A DNA stretch of 64,000 nt from CAWFNW01 sp963817405. GTDB lineage: Bacteria; Actinomycetota; Coriobacteriia; Anaerosomatales; Anaerosomataceae. Position numbers and translations under genes: made by a program. Below the pieces are notes generated by a model. It saw only the letters and a list, made by a program, of their open reading frames with translations, was not told the DNA's origin and searched no databases. Below, piece by piece: positions 17,409-25,593 of this stretch; the first letter of the stretch is position 1; every line of letters starts with the position of its first letter. The stretch is from the NCBI GenBank assembly GCA_963817405.1, contig CAWFNW010000001.1, positions 186,001 to 250,000 on the forward strand. Direction: 5' to 3'.

Positions 17409-18281
17409 TCACGTTGCTGCCGGCACGCCGTACCTCCCGTCGCGGTACCGCACGATTCTGCCGTGAAGCTCGAGCATGCCGAGTTGCCGAATCGCGGTGA
17501 CGATATCCAGATCCAGTGCACGGGCGACGTCGTCGGCACGCATCGGGTCCGCTGTGAGCATCACCTCGATCGGCCCGGCCGGTCTCGCAATCGAAGCTGC
17601 GGCCGCATCCGACTGCTGGAGCACAAGACCGACAGCCGAGAGCTCGGACGCAAGCTCGGAGACGTCGGTGAGAATGGACGCGCCCTGGCGGATGAGGCGG
17701 TTCGAGCCGCGGGATTCCGGTGAGTTGATGCTGCCGGGGACCGCAAGCACCGTCCGGCCAAGATCGAGTGCCGCATCGGCGGTGCTGAATGTCCCGCTGG
17801 GTAGCCCGGCTTCGACGACGAGCAACGCCGCAGAAAGCCCCGCGATGATCCGGTTGCGCCTGGGGAAGGCGTACCGCGTGGGAGGAGTGCCCCAAGGGAC
17901 CTCGGATACGACGAGGTGGTGCTCCCGCATGATCGCGAGGAGCCTACGAGCCGTTCTGGGGTAGTCGATATCCGCGCCGCAACCCAGCACGGCGATCGTT
18001 CGTCCGCCGGCGTCGATCGCGGCACGGTGTGCCGCTTGGTCGCACCCGGTTGCCGCACCGGACACCACGACGACGCCGGCTCGTGCTGCCCAGCCCGCGA
18101 AGCGGCGTGTGCAGTCGAGCCCGTACGGGGTGGCCCTGCGCGCACCAACGACGGCCAGACCAGGCTGGAGCAGCCGCATATCGCCGATGCAGTAAAGTGC
18201 CTCGGGCGGCTCGGAAAGGGCGAGAAGAGCGGCCGGATACCGCGAGTCGTCGGGGCCGAGCTCGGACGCCGTGAGGCTCAT
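17409..18281 (-). CDS. dprA: DNA-processing protein DprA (Smf)
   Basis: Binds incoming single-stranded DNA and loads RecA during natural transformation. The Rossmann-like core shows AVVGARRATPYG, VVSGAATGCDQAAH, FPRRNRIIAGLS and VPGSINSPESRGSNRLIRQGA. The last about 65 residues form a winged-helix-like C-terminal domain. The ATG at 18281 overlaps the comM stop as ATGA; ATG 18293 is possible. With comM next to it, the pair suggests some competence potential, though no uptake machinery is in the window. Confidence 0.95.
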   Translation of the reverse strand: MSLTASELGPDDSRYPAALLALSEPPEALYCIGDMRLLQPGLAVVGARRATPYGLDCTRRFAGWAARAGVVVVSGAATGCDQAAHRAAIDAGGRTIAVLGCGADIDYPRTARRLLAIMREHHLVVSEVPWGTPPTRYAFPRRNRIIAGLSAALLVVEAGLPSGTFSTADAALDLGRTVLAVPGSINSPESRGSNRLIRQGASILTDVSELASELSAVGLVLQQSDAAAASIARPAGPIEVMLTADPMRADDVARALDLDIVTAIRQLGMLELHGRIVRYRDGRYGVPAAT

Positions 18282-19762
18282 GTCGTGTCCCATGCGCGGT
18301 ATCCGATCGCCTCGGCGAGGTGTTGCCGGTCAACCCGGCTGCAGGTCTCCAAATCCGCAATGGTGCGTGCAACCCGCAAGACGCGAGTAAGGCCTCGCCC
18401 GCTCAGGTGCCCGACTCCGGCGATTCGATCGAGGGTGCTTCGCGCGTCCGGTGTGAGCGAACACGCCGCCATGAGCGGGGCACCTGAGAGCGACCTCGTC
18501 GGGGCTCGACGCGCTTGGGCAGCGTACTCGCGACCGGTGATCACGCGACGTCGAACCGAAGCGGAGTCCTCCCCTGGTTGGGCATCGAGGAGGCGCGCCG
18601 AGTCCACCCGGTTGACGCGCACCCGGATGTCGAGGCGGTCGAAGAGCGGCCCCCCGATGCGTCCTCGATATCGGTCAATGGAACTTGGTAGGCACGTGCA
18701 GGGTCGGTGCGGGTCACCCAGATAGCCGCACGGGCAGGGATTCATCGCCGCGACAAGCGAGAACCGGCACGGGTAGGTAGTGCGACCCTCGGCACGCACG
18801 AGGGTCACGGTACCGTCCTCGAGCGGCTGCCTGAGCGCCTGCAAAACCGAGGGTCCGAACTCAGCGAACTCGTCGAGGAAGAGCACGCCGTTATGCGCGA
18901 GACTCATCTCCCCGGGGTGCGGGGGCGAGCCGCCGCCGACGAGGCCGGCGACAGTACATGTGTGGTGGGGTGCCCGAAACGGTCGGACTCCCGCGAGTGC
19001 CGGTCGCTCGTCAAGGCCTGCAACCGAATGGACGAGCGCCGTCTCCAGCCGCTCTGAAGCATCCAGCTGAGGGAGGATTCCCGGCATCCGGCGAGCGAGG
19101 AGTGTCTTACCGGCGCCGGGTGGACCAACAAGGAGCAAGCTGTGGCCACCCGCGGCAGCGATTTCCAGCGCGCGGCGAACCTCCGCATGTCCGACGACGT
19201 CGGCAAGGTCGGGTGACCCCGGTTGCCGGACCTCCGAGGATGTCTCGGGTGCACTCGGCGTGAGGAGCCCACTTCTCACCCGCTGAAGATGGTCTACCAC
19301 GCGACATGGGAGGCCCGTTACTGCGGCTGCCGCCCGTCCGGCTGCCGGGGGACCGATGAGTTCGAGCCCCGCCCTCGAAGCAGCGATCGCGTAGGCGAGC
19401 AGTCCCGACACCGATCTGACGGAGCCGTCGAGAGAGAGTTCACCCACCACGCTTGCGTTGCTGGTGACGGAGGGGCCGATCTGCCTTGTGGCAGTCAAGA
19501 TGGCCAGCGCAATCGGGAGGTCGAAACCGGTCCCATGCTTCCGAAGCGGCGCCGGGGCAAGGTTGACCAAGACGCGAGCGTTGGGGAACTCGAATCCCGA
19601 TGCCCGAATGGCAGCCCGAACGCGGTCGCGCGCCTCTTGGACGGCTGGATCGGGCAGACCCACGATGCCGAAGGATGGCAGGCCTCGTCCGACGTCGGCT
19701 TGGACCTCGACAGGAAGCGCGTCGACGCCGGTGAGTGTGGCGGTGAACACCGTCGCCTGCAC
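18278..19762 (-). CDS. comM: YifB/ComM-type Mg-chelatase-like AAA+ ATPase
   Basis: 494-residue ATPase linked to branch migration during transformation. The N-terminal ChlI-like domain (1-165, LPSFGIVGLPDPAVQEARDR) is followed by the AAA+ module with Walker A GPPGAGKT at 213-220 and Walker B GVLFLDEFAEF, then the Mg_chelatase C-terminal domain. Cysteines CPCGYLGDPHRPCTC form the zinc-like cluster typical of ComM. The GTG start at 19762 gives the family N-terminus VQATVFTATLTGV. Confidence 0.95.
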   Translation of the reverse strand: MQATVFTATLTGVDALPVEVQADVGRGLPSFGIVGLPDPAVQEARDRVRAAIRASGFEFPNARVLVNLAPAPLRKHGTGFDLPIALAILTATRQIGPSVTSNASVVGELSLDGSVRSVSGLLAYAIAASRAGLELIGPPAAGRAAAAVTGLPCRVVDHLQRVRSGLLTPSAPETSSEVRQPGSPDLADVVGHAEVRRALEIAAAGGHSLLLVGPPGAGKTLLARRMPGILPQLDASERLETALVHSVAGLDERPALAGVRPFRAPHHTCTVAGLVGGGSPPHPGEMSLAHNGVLFLDEFAEFGPSVLQALRQPLEDGTVTLVRAEGRTTYPCRFSLVAAMNPCPCGYLGDPHRPCTCLPSSIDRYRGRIGGPLFDRLDIRVRVNRVDSARLLDAQPGEDSASVRRRVITGREYAAQARRAPTRSLSGAPLMAACSLTPDARSTLDRIAGVGHLSGRGLTRVLRVARTIADLETCSRVDRQHLAEAIGYRAWDTT

Positions 19763-19768
19763 GGGGAC

Positions 19769-20134
19769 TCATCCTTCGAGGGCGAACGCGGCACGGTGAT
19801 GCCGCAGCAGCGCCCTGTCTTCCCCGAGGAGGATGATCGATATCACGTCGAACCGGACACTGCAGGGTGCTACCGCCGCGTGTGCCAGGTACGCGCGCGT
19901 GACCCGACCGATGCGCTTCTGCTTGGTCGGTGTCACGGCCTCCTCGGGCGACCCCCTCACGATCGTGGACCGAGTCTTGACCTCGCAGAGCACGAGCGTC
20001 TCGCCATCGAGCGCGACGATGTCCACCTCCCCCGCCGGACAGCGCCAGTTCCGCTCAACGATCGTCATGCCGATTCGTTCCAGGTACGCGCTTGCGGCGT
20101 CCTCGCCGCGCATGCCGAGTTCCCGTCTGTCCAT
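19769..20134 (-). CDS. YraN/UPF0102 family nuclease-like protein
   Basis: 121-residue protein with the restriction-endonuclease-like fold of the family: GMRGEDAASAYLERIGM at the N-terminus, then GEVDIVALDGETLVLCEVKTR, which supplies Asp and the E-x-K of the active-site pattern. The cellular role is not established. The ATG at 20134 is chosen because GGAGGGGG lies 9 bases upstream. It is usually found between rnhB and comM, as here. Confidence 0.92.
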   Translation of the reverse strand: MDRRELGMRGEDAASAYLERIGMTIVERNWRCPAGEVDIVALDGETLVLCEVKTRSTIVRGSPEEAVTPTKQKRIGRVTRAYLAHAAVAPCSVRFDVISIILLGEDRALLRHHRAAFALEG

Positions 20135-20176
20135 GGAAAACACCCCCTCCATGGCAAGCATGAGCGGGGGTGCTAA

Positions 20177-20203
20177 CTCGGGTTCGACAGGAATCGAACC
20201 GAG
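20177..20203 (-). other. Hairpin just after rnhB
   Basis: An imperfect inverted repeat (20177-20187 with 20194-20203, one bulge) starts 1 base after the rnhB stop. It resembles a tRNA T-arm locally but has no tRNA around it, and no T-run follows. It may be a weak terminator or 3' stabiliser between rnhB and yraN. Confidence 0.35.
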
Positions 20204-20204
20204 A

Positions 20205-20981
20205 TCAGAACAGCTGGGCTTGCGAGCAAGGCGCGAAGGAGCGCCGGTGCATTCGTGTCGGTCCGTTCACCGCGAGACACTCGAGGTGGTCGTGCGAGCC
20301 GTACCCCTTGTTGTGTGCGAGGCCGTAGCCGGGATACTCTCGGTCGAGCTCGACCATGAGGGCATCTCGGGCGACCTTGGCGACGATCGAGGCGGCGGCG
20401 ACAGCGGCCACTCGGCTATCCCCCCTGACGACTGCGGTCGAAGGCAGTCCGAGCTCGACCGGCAACCCGTCGATGATCACGTGGTCGACCGTGTCGCGCA
20501 TCGGCTCAAGCGCGCCGAGCATGGCCATCCGTGTGGCTTGCCGAATACCGAACGCGTCGATCTGATCCGGCCACACGTGGGCGACGCCGACGCTCTTGGC
20601 GCGATTCCGGATGGTGACGTCGAGCGAACGCCGGCGCTCGGGCGTGAGCCGCTTGGAGTCGTCGACCCCCTCGATCGCCATATCCGCGCCGAGTATGACG
20701 GCGGCCGCGGTGACGGGTCCTGCGAGCGCGCCACAGCCGACCTCGTCGATGCCGGCCACCACGATCCACCCCTGTTCATGGAGGGAGCGTTGCAGTGCGC
20801 CGAGCTCGTCCAACCGCTGTCGCTCACGGTCAGCAGCCTCGAGCCTACGGCGAACAGACGCAATGGCCGCATGAACACCAGCCCGAGGGTCGTCAGCGTA
20901 CTCTGCAACGATCACGGCGACCTGTTCGGCAGTCGAGTCCGTAATGAGTGCGCGAATCTCGTTCACGGTCAGGCGGTCCAC
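20205..20981 (-). CDS. rnhB: Ribonuclease HII with an altered GRG motif
   Basis: Removes ribonucleotides embedded in DNA. The 258-residue protein has a 70-residue N-terminal extension, as in Bacillus RnhB, then the catalytic domain. Acidic residues Asp79 and Glu80 (AGIDEV), Asp in VIIDG and Asp in VAKVARD are intact, and VDDSKRLTP is present. The motif after the first Asp is normally G-R-G and reads the ribonucleotide 2'-OH; here it is G-C-G (codon TGT at Cys83). GTG start at 20981. A terminator separates it from rplS upstream. Confidence 0.94.
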   Translation of the reverse strand: MDRLTVNEIRALITDSTAEQVAVIVAEYADDPRAGVHAAIASVRRRLEAADRERQRLDELGALQRSLHEQGWIVVAGIDEVGCGALAGPVTAAAVILGADMAIEGVDDSKRLTPERRRSLDVTIRNRAKSVGVAHVWPDQIDAFGIRQATRMAMLGALEPMRDTVDHVIIDGLPVELGLPSTAVVRGDSRVAAVAAASIVAKVARDALMVELDREYPGYGLAHNKGYGSHDHLECLAVNGPTRMHRRSFAPCSQAQLF

Positions 20982-21036
20982 TCGGCGCGGGCTCCTCGGG
21001 TCACGGGGTGTCGGATGGAGTATAGCGCGCGAACGA

Positions 21037-21065
21037 ACAAGGACCCGGCGCGGCCGGGTCCTTGT
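21037..21065 (-). terminator. Rho-independent terminator after rplS
   Basis: A perfect 13-base stem (21037-21049 with 21053-21065) with a 3-base loop lies 23 bases after the rplS stop. On the minus strand it is followed by TCGTTCG. The stem starts and ends in ACAAGG/CCTTGT, so a short T-stretch sits at its base. This is among the clearest terminators in the window. Confidence 0.75.
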
Positions 21066-21088
21066 AGACGATCGTATGCCGTGGCTGG

Positions 21089-21433
21089 CTAGGAACGCAG
21101 CTCCTTGACGCGCGCAGCCTTGCCGACCTTGTCGCGGAGGTAGTAGAGCTTCGAACGACGCACCTTGCCGCGGGTGACGACTTCAAGCTTCACGATCTTG
21201 GGCGAGTGCACGGGGAACGTGCGCTCGACGCCGACCGCGAAGGAGACCTTGCGGACGGTGAACGTCTCGCGGTTGCCAGCACCGTGGCGCCGGATGACGA
21301 TACCCTGGAAGGGCTGGATGCGCTCGCGCGTACCCTCGACGACCTTGTAGCTCACCTTGACGGTGTCGCCAACCGAGAACGTGGGCAGGTCCTCGCGGAT
21401 CTGCTGCTGCTCGATTGCCTGGATTCTATTCAT
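21089..21433 (-). CDS. rplS: 50S ribosomal protein L19
   Basis: Ribosomal protein bL19 at the subunit interface. The 114-residue length is standard, with FSVGDTVKVSYKVVEG, RIQPFQGIVIRRHGAG and the C-terminal VRRSKLYYLRDKVGKAARVKE. The ATG at 21433 gives MNRIQAIEQQQ, the family's usual start; the longer reading has none. It is a stand-alone unit between its own promoter and terminator. Confidence 0.97.
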   Translation of the reverse strand: MNRIQAIEQQQIREDLPTFSVGDTVKVSYKVVEGTRERIQPFQGIVIRRHGAGNRETFTVRKVSFAVGVERTFPVHSPKIVKLEVVTRGKVRRSKLYYLRDKVGKAARVKELRS

Positions 21434-21489
21434 TGGCTGGTATCCGTTCCTGCGATGCGACGAATGTTGCTCCGAAGACACGAGTGGAC

Positions 21490-21518
21490 AGTATAGTGCA
21501 GGGTCCTTATGGGCGCAA
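21490..21518 (-). promoter_or_regulatory. Promoter for rplS
   Basis: On the minus strand TTGCGC (21518-21513), a 17-base spacer and TATACT (21495-21490). It lies in the lepB-rplS gap, giving a leader of about 50 bases. Confidence 0.65.
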
Positions 21519-21570
21519 ACAGGTGCAACCGATCTCGCTCGAGGCCGACCGGCTGCCGGTGGTGATGCGG

Positions 21571-22155
21571 CTAGAGTGTGGCGATTCTCGAGAGCGGCCA
21601 GTAGCGGAGGAACGCCTTGCCCCGTATCCGGCTGAGGGGAACGGCCTCGAACCAGCGCGAATCGGCGCTGTTGGTTCGGTTATCGCCCATGACCCACACG
21701 CTGCCTTCCGGCACGACATAGGGCATCGGTACGGGTCCGGGCTCACTCGGCTTGCCGTAGGTATAGGGCTCATCGAGTGGCACGCCATCGACCACGACCT
21801 TGCCGTCGACGAGGTCGACCGTCTGTCCTCCCACGGCGATCACGCGCTTGATGAGCGTCGTGACCGTGCCGGTAGGATCGTCGAAGACCACGACGTCGCC
21901 GGCTTTGGGCTCCTCGAACCGGTAGATGAACTTGTTCGCGAGCACGCGCTCGCCGATCTCGATCGTCGGCACCATCGAGGTCGTCGGAATCATGAACGGC
22001 TGCACGATGAAGGTGCGCACTACCGCAGCAAGGATGAACGCGAGGCCGATCATCAAGACGAGTTCCGCGAGCCACCTCAGGAACGAAGGTCGCGCCGGGG
22101 TGGTCTCGGCAATGGTCGGCCCGGGCGTCGTGATCTCTTCGTCGGCCACGGTCAT
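21571..22155 (-). CDS. lepB: Signal peptidase I
   Basis: Membrane-anchored protease that removes signal peptides from exported proteins. One membrane segment at about 29-49 is followed by the catalytic Ser60 (IPTTSMVPTI) and Lys103 (TLIKRVIAVGG), and the C-terminal GDNRTNSADSR at 157-167. The 194-residue length is typical of Gram-positive type. It overlaps trmD by 4 bases. The order rpsP-khpA-rimM-trmD-lepB-rplS is seen in many Gram-positive genomes. Confidence 0.96.
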   Translation of the reverse strand: MTVADEEITTPGPTIAETTPARPSFLRWLAELVLMIGLAFILAAVVRTFIVQPFMIPTTSMVPTIEIGERVLANKFIYRFEEPKAGDVVVFDDPTGTVTTLIKRVIAVGGQTVDLVDGKVVVDGVPLDEPYTYGKPSEPGPVPMPYVVPEGSVWVMGDNRTNSADSRWFEAVPLSRIRGKAFLRYWPLSRIATL

Positions 22156-22898
22156 TCTCCTCTCGTTGCAGCAGCGTCACGAAGGGCGCGCGCGAACGCT
22201 CGCTCCTCGTCGGTCAGTTCAGCACGTTCAAGCACGTCCGGGCGACGCTCCGCGGTCCGGCGGACTGCCTCGCGGCGTCGCCACTCGGCGATACGGGCGT
22301 GGTCGCCGCTCAGAAGCACGCCCGGCACCGAGCGTCCCTCAAAGGTAGCAGGACGCGTGTACTGCGGGTACTCCAGAAGGCCACTCGAGTGAGATTCGTC
22401 GCGGGTGGCCTCGACCGAGGCGAGCACACCAGGCTGAAGACGGGTCACCGCGTCGGCGATGACCATTGCGGGCAGCTCGCCGCCCGTGAGCACGTAGTCG
22501 CCGATCGAGACCTCGACGTCGGCAAGCGAGCGCACACGGTCGTCGAACCCCTCGTAGCGCCCACAGATGATGATGAGACGTTCGCGACCGGCAAGGTCCT
22601 CGACGAGAGCTTGGTCGAGCAGGCGACCCTGCGGGCACACCAGGACCACAGTCGGGGTCTGCGGGCTCTCGGCCTCGATCGCCCGCACGGCGCGGAAGAT
22701 CGGCTCGGGCTTCATGACCATGCCGTGACCGCCGCCGAACGGGTAGTCATCGGTGGTGCGGTGTCGGTCCTCGGCCCAGTTCCTGAGATCATGGACGTGA
22801 AACTCCACGGCCCCCTTCTCGCGAGCGATGCCGAGCATCGACGAACCGAGCACTGGCTCGAAGATATCGGGCAGGATGGAGATGATGTCGATACGCAT
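22152..22898 (-). CDS. trmD: tRNA (guanine-37-N1) methyltransferase
   Basis: Methylates G37 next to the anticodon to prevent +1 frameshifting. The SPOUT-fold knot region shows GGGHGMVMKPEPIF, CGRYEGFDDRV, IGDYVLTGGELPAMV and the C-terminal PQYTRPATFEG...VLLSGDHA segment. 248 residues, standard length. Confidence 0.97.
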   Translation of the reverse strand: MRIDIISILPDIFEPVLGSSMLGIAREKGAVEFHVHDLRNWAEDRHRTTDDYPFGGGHGMVMKPEPIFRAVRAIEAESPQTPTVVLVCPQGRLLDQALVEDLAGRERLIIICGRYEGFDDRVRSLADVEVSIGDYVLTGGELPAMVIADAVTRLQPGVLASVEATRDESHSSGLLEYPQYTRPATFEGRSVPGVLLSGDHARIAEWRRREAVRRTAERRPDVLERAELTDEERAFARALRDAAATRGE

Positions 22899-22900
22899 GC

Positions 22901-23413
22901 TCAGTCCTCGTCAATCAGGCCCGGCAGCAGGCGCACGGTGATGAGTCCGGCGAGCTCGTCCACGGCGATCACGACGTCGTCGATGACGGGAATGAGGACC
23001 TCGCCGAACGGGCCCTGAACGATCCATACGTCATTGGCCCCGGTGATGATCACGTCCTCGATCACGCCCAGCGGGCCGCGCTCTTCGTCGACCACACGGA
23101 GTCCCACAGGATCGGGTTCGTCGTCGGGCATGTCGTCGGGCAGCGCATCAGCGCGAACGAGTACTGTGCAGCCCGCAACAAGGTGGGCTTCATCCGTACT
23201 CAACGCGGGTGTGAACGCAAGGAGCGGTCCCTTGGGTCCGGAGCGTACGCCCGAGAGCTGTCGGTCTGTCACGTCCGCAGGCGGCGGGACGAACCACACC
23301 GGTGCCCCACAGAGATGCTCAAGGGGAAGGTCGACGAGCGGTTTGACCGCGACCTCCCCCATGAGACCGTGCGCTTTGATGACGCGCGCGACAGCTTCGA
23401 ACGGCGCGTCCAT
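22901..23413 (-). CDS. rimM: 16S rRNA processing protein RimM
   Basis: 30S maturation factor that binds ribosomal protein S19. The N-terminal RimM domain (about 1-95, VIKAHGLMGEVAVKPL) and the C-terminal PRC barrel (about 100-165, LGVIEDVIITGANDVWIV and EVLIPVIDDVV) are both visible. 170 residues. Two bases separate its stop from trmD. Confidence 0.95.
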   Translation of the reverse strand: MDAPFEAVARVIKAHGLMGEVAVKPLVDLPLEHLCGAPVWFVPPPADVTDRQLSGVRSGPKGPLLAFTPALSTDEAHLVAGCTVLVRADALPDDMPDDEPDPVGLRVVDEERGPLGVIEDVIITGANDVWIVQGPFGEVLIPVIDDVVIAVDELAGLITVRLLPGLIDED

Positions 23414-23418
23414 GATTC

Positions 23419-23667
23419 TCAGCCGAGCACCTCCACAGAGGCGTCAGAGTCGTTGAGCGACGCTGCGGAGCGCACGAGAGTCCGAATCGACTTGATGATC
23501 CGACCGCCCCGACCGATGACCTTGCCGATGTCGTCGGGGTGCACCGTTACAGAATAGGCGACACCCGCGTCGCCCTCGCTCTTCTCGACCACCACGTCCT
23601 CGGGGTGTTCGACGAGCGAGGTGACGAGATACCGGACGAGTTCGTCTGTGTTCGCAGGATCGGGCAT
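23419..23667 (-). CDS. khpA: KH-domain RNA-binding protein KhpA (YlqC)
   Basis: 82-residue single type-II KH domain with the RNA-binding GxxG loop as IGRGGRIIKSIRTLVRSAA. In Gram-positive bacteria KhpA pairs with KhpB in RNA and cell-division control; the partner is not in this window. It lies 2 bases after rpsP, in the usual position between rpsP and rimM. Confidence 0.94.
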   Translation of the reverse strand: MPDPANTDELVRYLVTSLVEHPEDVVVEKSEGDAGVAYSVTVHPDDIGKVIGRGGRIIKSIRTLVRSAASLNDSDASVEVLG

Positions 23668-23669
23668 GC

Positions 23670-24140
23670 CTACTCGGCCTCGGGTGCGGCCTCAGGCGCG
23701 GGCTCGACCTCGGCCTCGGGTGCCTCGGCAACCTCTTCCGCGACCGCCTCGACGACCTCCTCCGCCACAACATCGGGCTCCGCAGGCGCAGCGGCGGCCT
23801 CGGCGGCTTTGGCTGCAGCGTCCGCAGCAGTCTTCGCCTCGGCGTCAGCCTTGGCCTGGACCTTCTTCGACACGGCTTCGGTGGCCACGGGGGCCTCCTT
23901 CTCGCCGCGAGCGATCGCGATCAGTTTGCCGGCAGCCTCGGTGGGCTGAGCGCCCTTCGCGAGCCAGGCGTCGACCTTGACGAGGTCCAGCTCGACGGTC
24001 GAGGGCTGGGTGCGCGGGTTGTACCGGCCGAGAATCTGAATGAACCGGCCGTCGCGCGGCGCACGCGCGTCAGCTGCGACGACGCGGTAGAACGGCGCCT
24101 TCTTGGCGCCAGCGCGCGCCAGACGGATCTTGAGTGCCAA
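23670..24140 (-). CDS. rpsP: 30S ribosomal protein S16 with Ala/Glu-rich tail
   Basis: Ribosomal protein bS16. Residues 1-83 are the normal fold (KIRLARAGAKKAPFYRVVAAD, RDGRFIQILGRYNP). Residues 84-156 are an Ala/Glu/Val-rich extension, so the protein is nearly twice the usual length. It starts with TTG at 24140, 8 bases after GGAGGTGAACG. The promoter at 24202-24230 precedes it. Confidence 0.96.
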   Translation of the reverse strand: MALKIRLARAGAKKAPFYRVVAADARAPRDGRFIQILGRYNPRTQPSTVELDLVKVDAWLAKGAQPTEAAGKLIAIARGEKEAPVATEAVSKKVQAKADAEAKTAADAAAKAAEAAAAPAEPDVVAEEVVEAVAEEVAEAPEAEVEPAPEAAPEAE

Positions 24141-24201
24141 CTACGTTCACCTCCGTGTTAAGCGGCGCGTATTCGCCGCAGCCGAGCAAGAGCAAATGGT
24201 A

Positions 24202-24230
24202 ATGATAGGCCATGGGTGCGAGCAGGTAAA
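24202..24230 (-). promoter_or_regulatory. Promoter for rpsP-khpA-rimM-trmD-lepB
   Basis: On the minus strand TTTACC (24230-24225), a 17-base spacer and TATCAT (24207-24202). A short GCGGCG/CGCCGC hairpin follows in the leader before the rpsP Shine-Dalgarno. Confidence 0.6.
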
Positions 24231-24240
24231 GCCGGGCTCG

Positions 24241-25593
24241 TCACATGCCGAACGGTGACCCTGCGCCCGGGAACTGCGGCATCCGCCTCCGCTTTCCGCC
24301 CTTGCCCTGCGTCGATGTGAGCTGTTTCATCATCTTCTGGGCCTGAGAGAACTGCTTCAGCAGCTGGTTCACATCAAAGACCGTCACGCCGGCTCCGGTG
24401 GCGATGCGCTCGCGCCGTGAGCCGTTGATCACCGAGGGCTTGCTGCGCTCTCGTGCAGTCATCGACTGGATGATGGCCTCAGTTCGGGCGAGCGCACCCT
24501 CGTCGATCTCGGCGTCCTTCGGGAGTCCCTTGACTCCCGGGATCATCGCCATGATCTCCTTGAGCGAACCCATCTTCCGCACCTGGCGCAGCTGCGAGAG
24601 GAAGTCATCGAGGGTGAACGTTCCGGCGCGCATGCGCTCTTCGGTCTCGGCGGCGACGCCTTCGTCCATCGCCTCCTGCGCCTTTTCGATGAGCGAGACC
24701 ACGTCCCCCATGCCGAGGATGCGCCGGGCCATGCCGTCGGGCCGGAAGACCTCGAGCGTGTCGAGCTTCTCCCCTACACTGGCGAAGAGGATGGGCTTGC
24801 CGGTGACCGCCTTGACGGACAGTGCTGCACCGCCGCGCGCGTCGCCGTCGAGCTTGGACACGATCACCCCATCGAAGTCGACCCGCTCGGCGAACGCCGA
24901 GGCGGCGTTGACGGCGTCCTGCCCCGTCATGGCGTCAACGACCATGAGCACTTGGTCCGGGTGCACCGCGGCCTTGATGCGAGCGGCCTCGTTCATCATC
25001 TCCTCGTCCATATGGAGACGGCCGGCCGTATCCACGATGACGATGTCCTTGAGACGCTGGATTGCGTCCCTCACGCCGGCCTTCGCGATTGCGACAGGGT
25101 CGCTTCCCTCACCGCGGTACACAGGGATGCCGAGTTCTCTGCCGAGCGTCTCGAGCTGGTCGATGGCGGCGGGCCGGTAGACGTCGCACGCGACGAGGAG
25201 CGGGTGCTTGCCCTGCTTGCGCAGGAGGTTGGCGAGTTTGCCCGCAGCGGTGGTCTTGCCCGAGCCCTGGAGGCCGACGAGCATGATCACCGACGGGGTG
25301 CGCCCCGAGAGCGCGAGCCGCGCCTCAGAGCCCCCCATCAGCGTCGTGAGCTCATCGAGGACGATCTTCACGACCATCTGTCCCGGCGTGAGGCTCTTCA
25401 TCACGTCGGCGCCAACGGCGCGCTCGCGCACCCGGGCGACGAACTCCTTCACGACTTTGAAGTTGACGTCGGCTTCCAGAAGCGCCAAACGGATCTCACG
25501 CATGGCGGCGTCGACATCGACCTCGCTCAGGCGTCCCTTCCCGGTGAGCCGTGAGAAGACGGATTGCAGGCGATCAGAGAGACTCTCGAACAT
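24241..25593 (-). CDS. ffh: Signal recognition particle protein Ffh
   Basis: SRP54 GTPase that binds signal sequences of nascent membrane proteins. N domain (1-90), G domain with G1 GLQGSGKTT at 107-115 and DTAGR, then the Met-rich M domain (about 300-450) ending in a short Gly/Met tail. 450 residues. Its start codon overlaps the ftsY stop by one base, so the SRP protein and its receptor are translated together. Confidence 0.97.
   Translation of the reverse strand: MFESLSDRLQSVFSRLTGKGRLSEVDVDAAMREIRLALLEADVNFKVVKEFVARVRERAVGADVMKSLTPGQMVVKIVLDELTTLMGGSEARLALSGRTPSVIMLVGLQGSGKTTAAGKLANLLRKQGKHPLLVACDVYRPAAIDQLETLGRELGIPVYRGEGSDPVAIAKAGVRDAIQRLKDIVIVDTAGRLHMDEEMMNEAARIKAAVHPDQVLMVVDAMTGQDAVNAASAFAERVDFDGVIVSKLDGDARGGAALSVKAVTGKPILFASVGEKLDTLEVFRPDGMARRILGMGDVVSLIEKAQEAMDEGVAAETEERMRAGTFTLDDFLSQLRQVRKMGSLKEIMAMIPGVKGLPKDAEIDEGALARTEAIIQSMTARERSKPSVINGSRRERIATGAGVTVFDVNQLLKQFSQAQKMMKQLTSTQGKGGKRRRMPQFPGAGSPFGM

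Noticed and set aside
20177..20203. A tRNA-like T-arm after rnhB
   Set aside because: Only one hairpin arm resembles a tRNA; no acceptor, D or anticodon arm flanks it.
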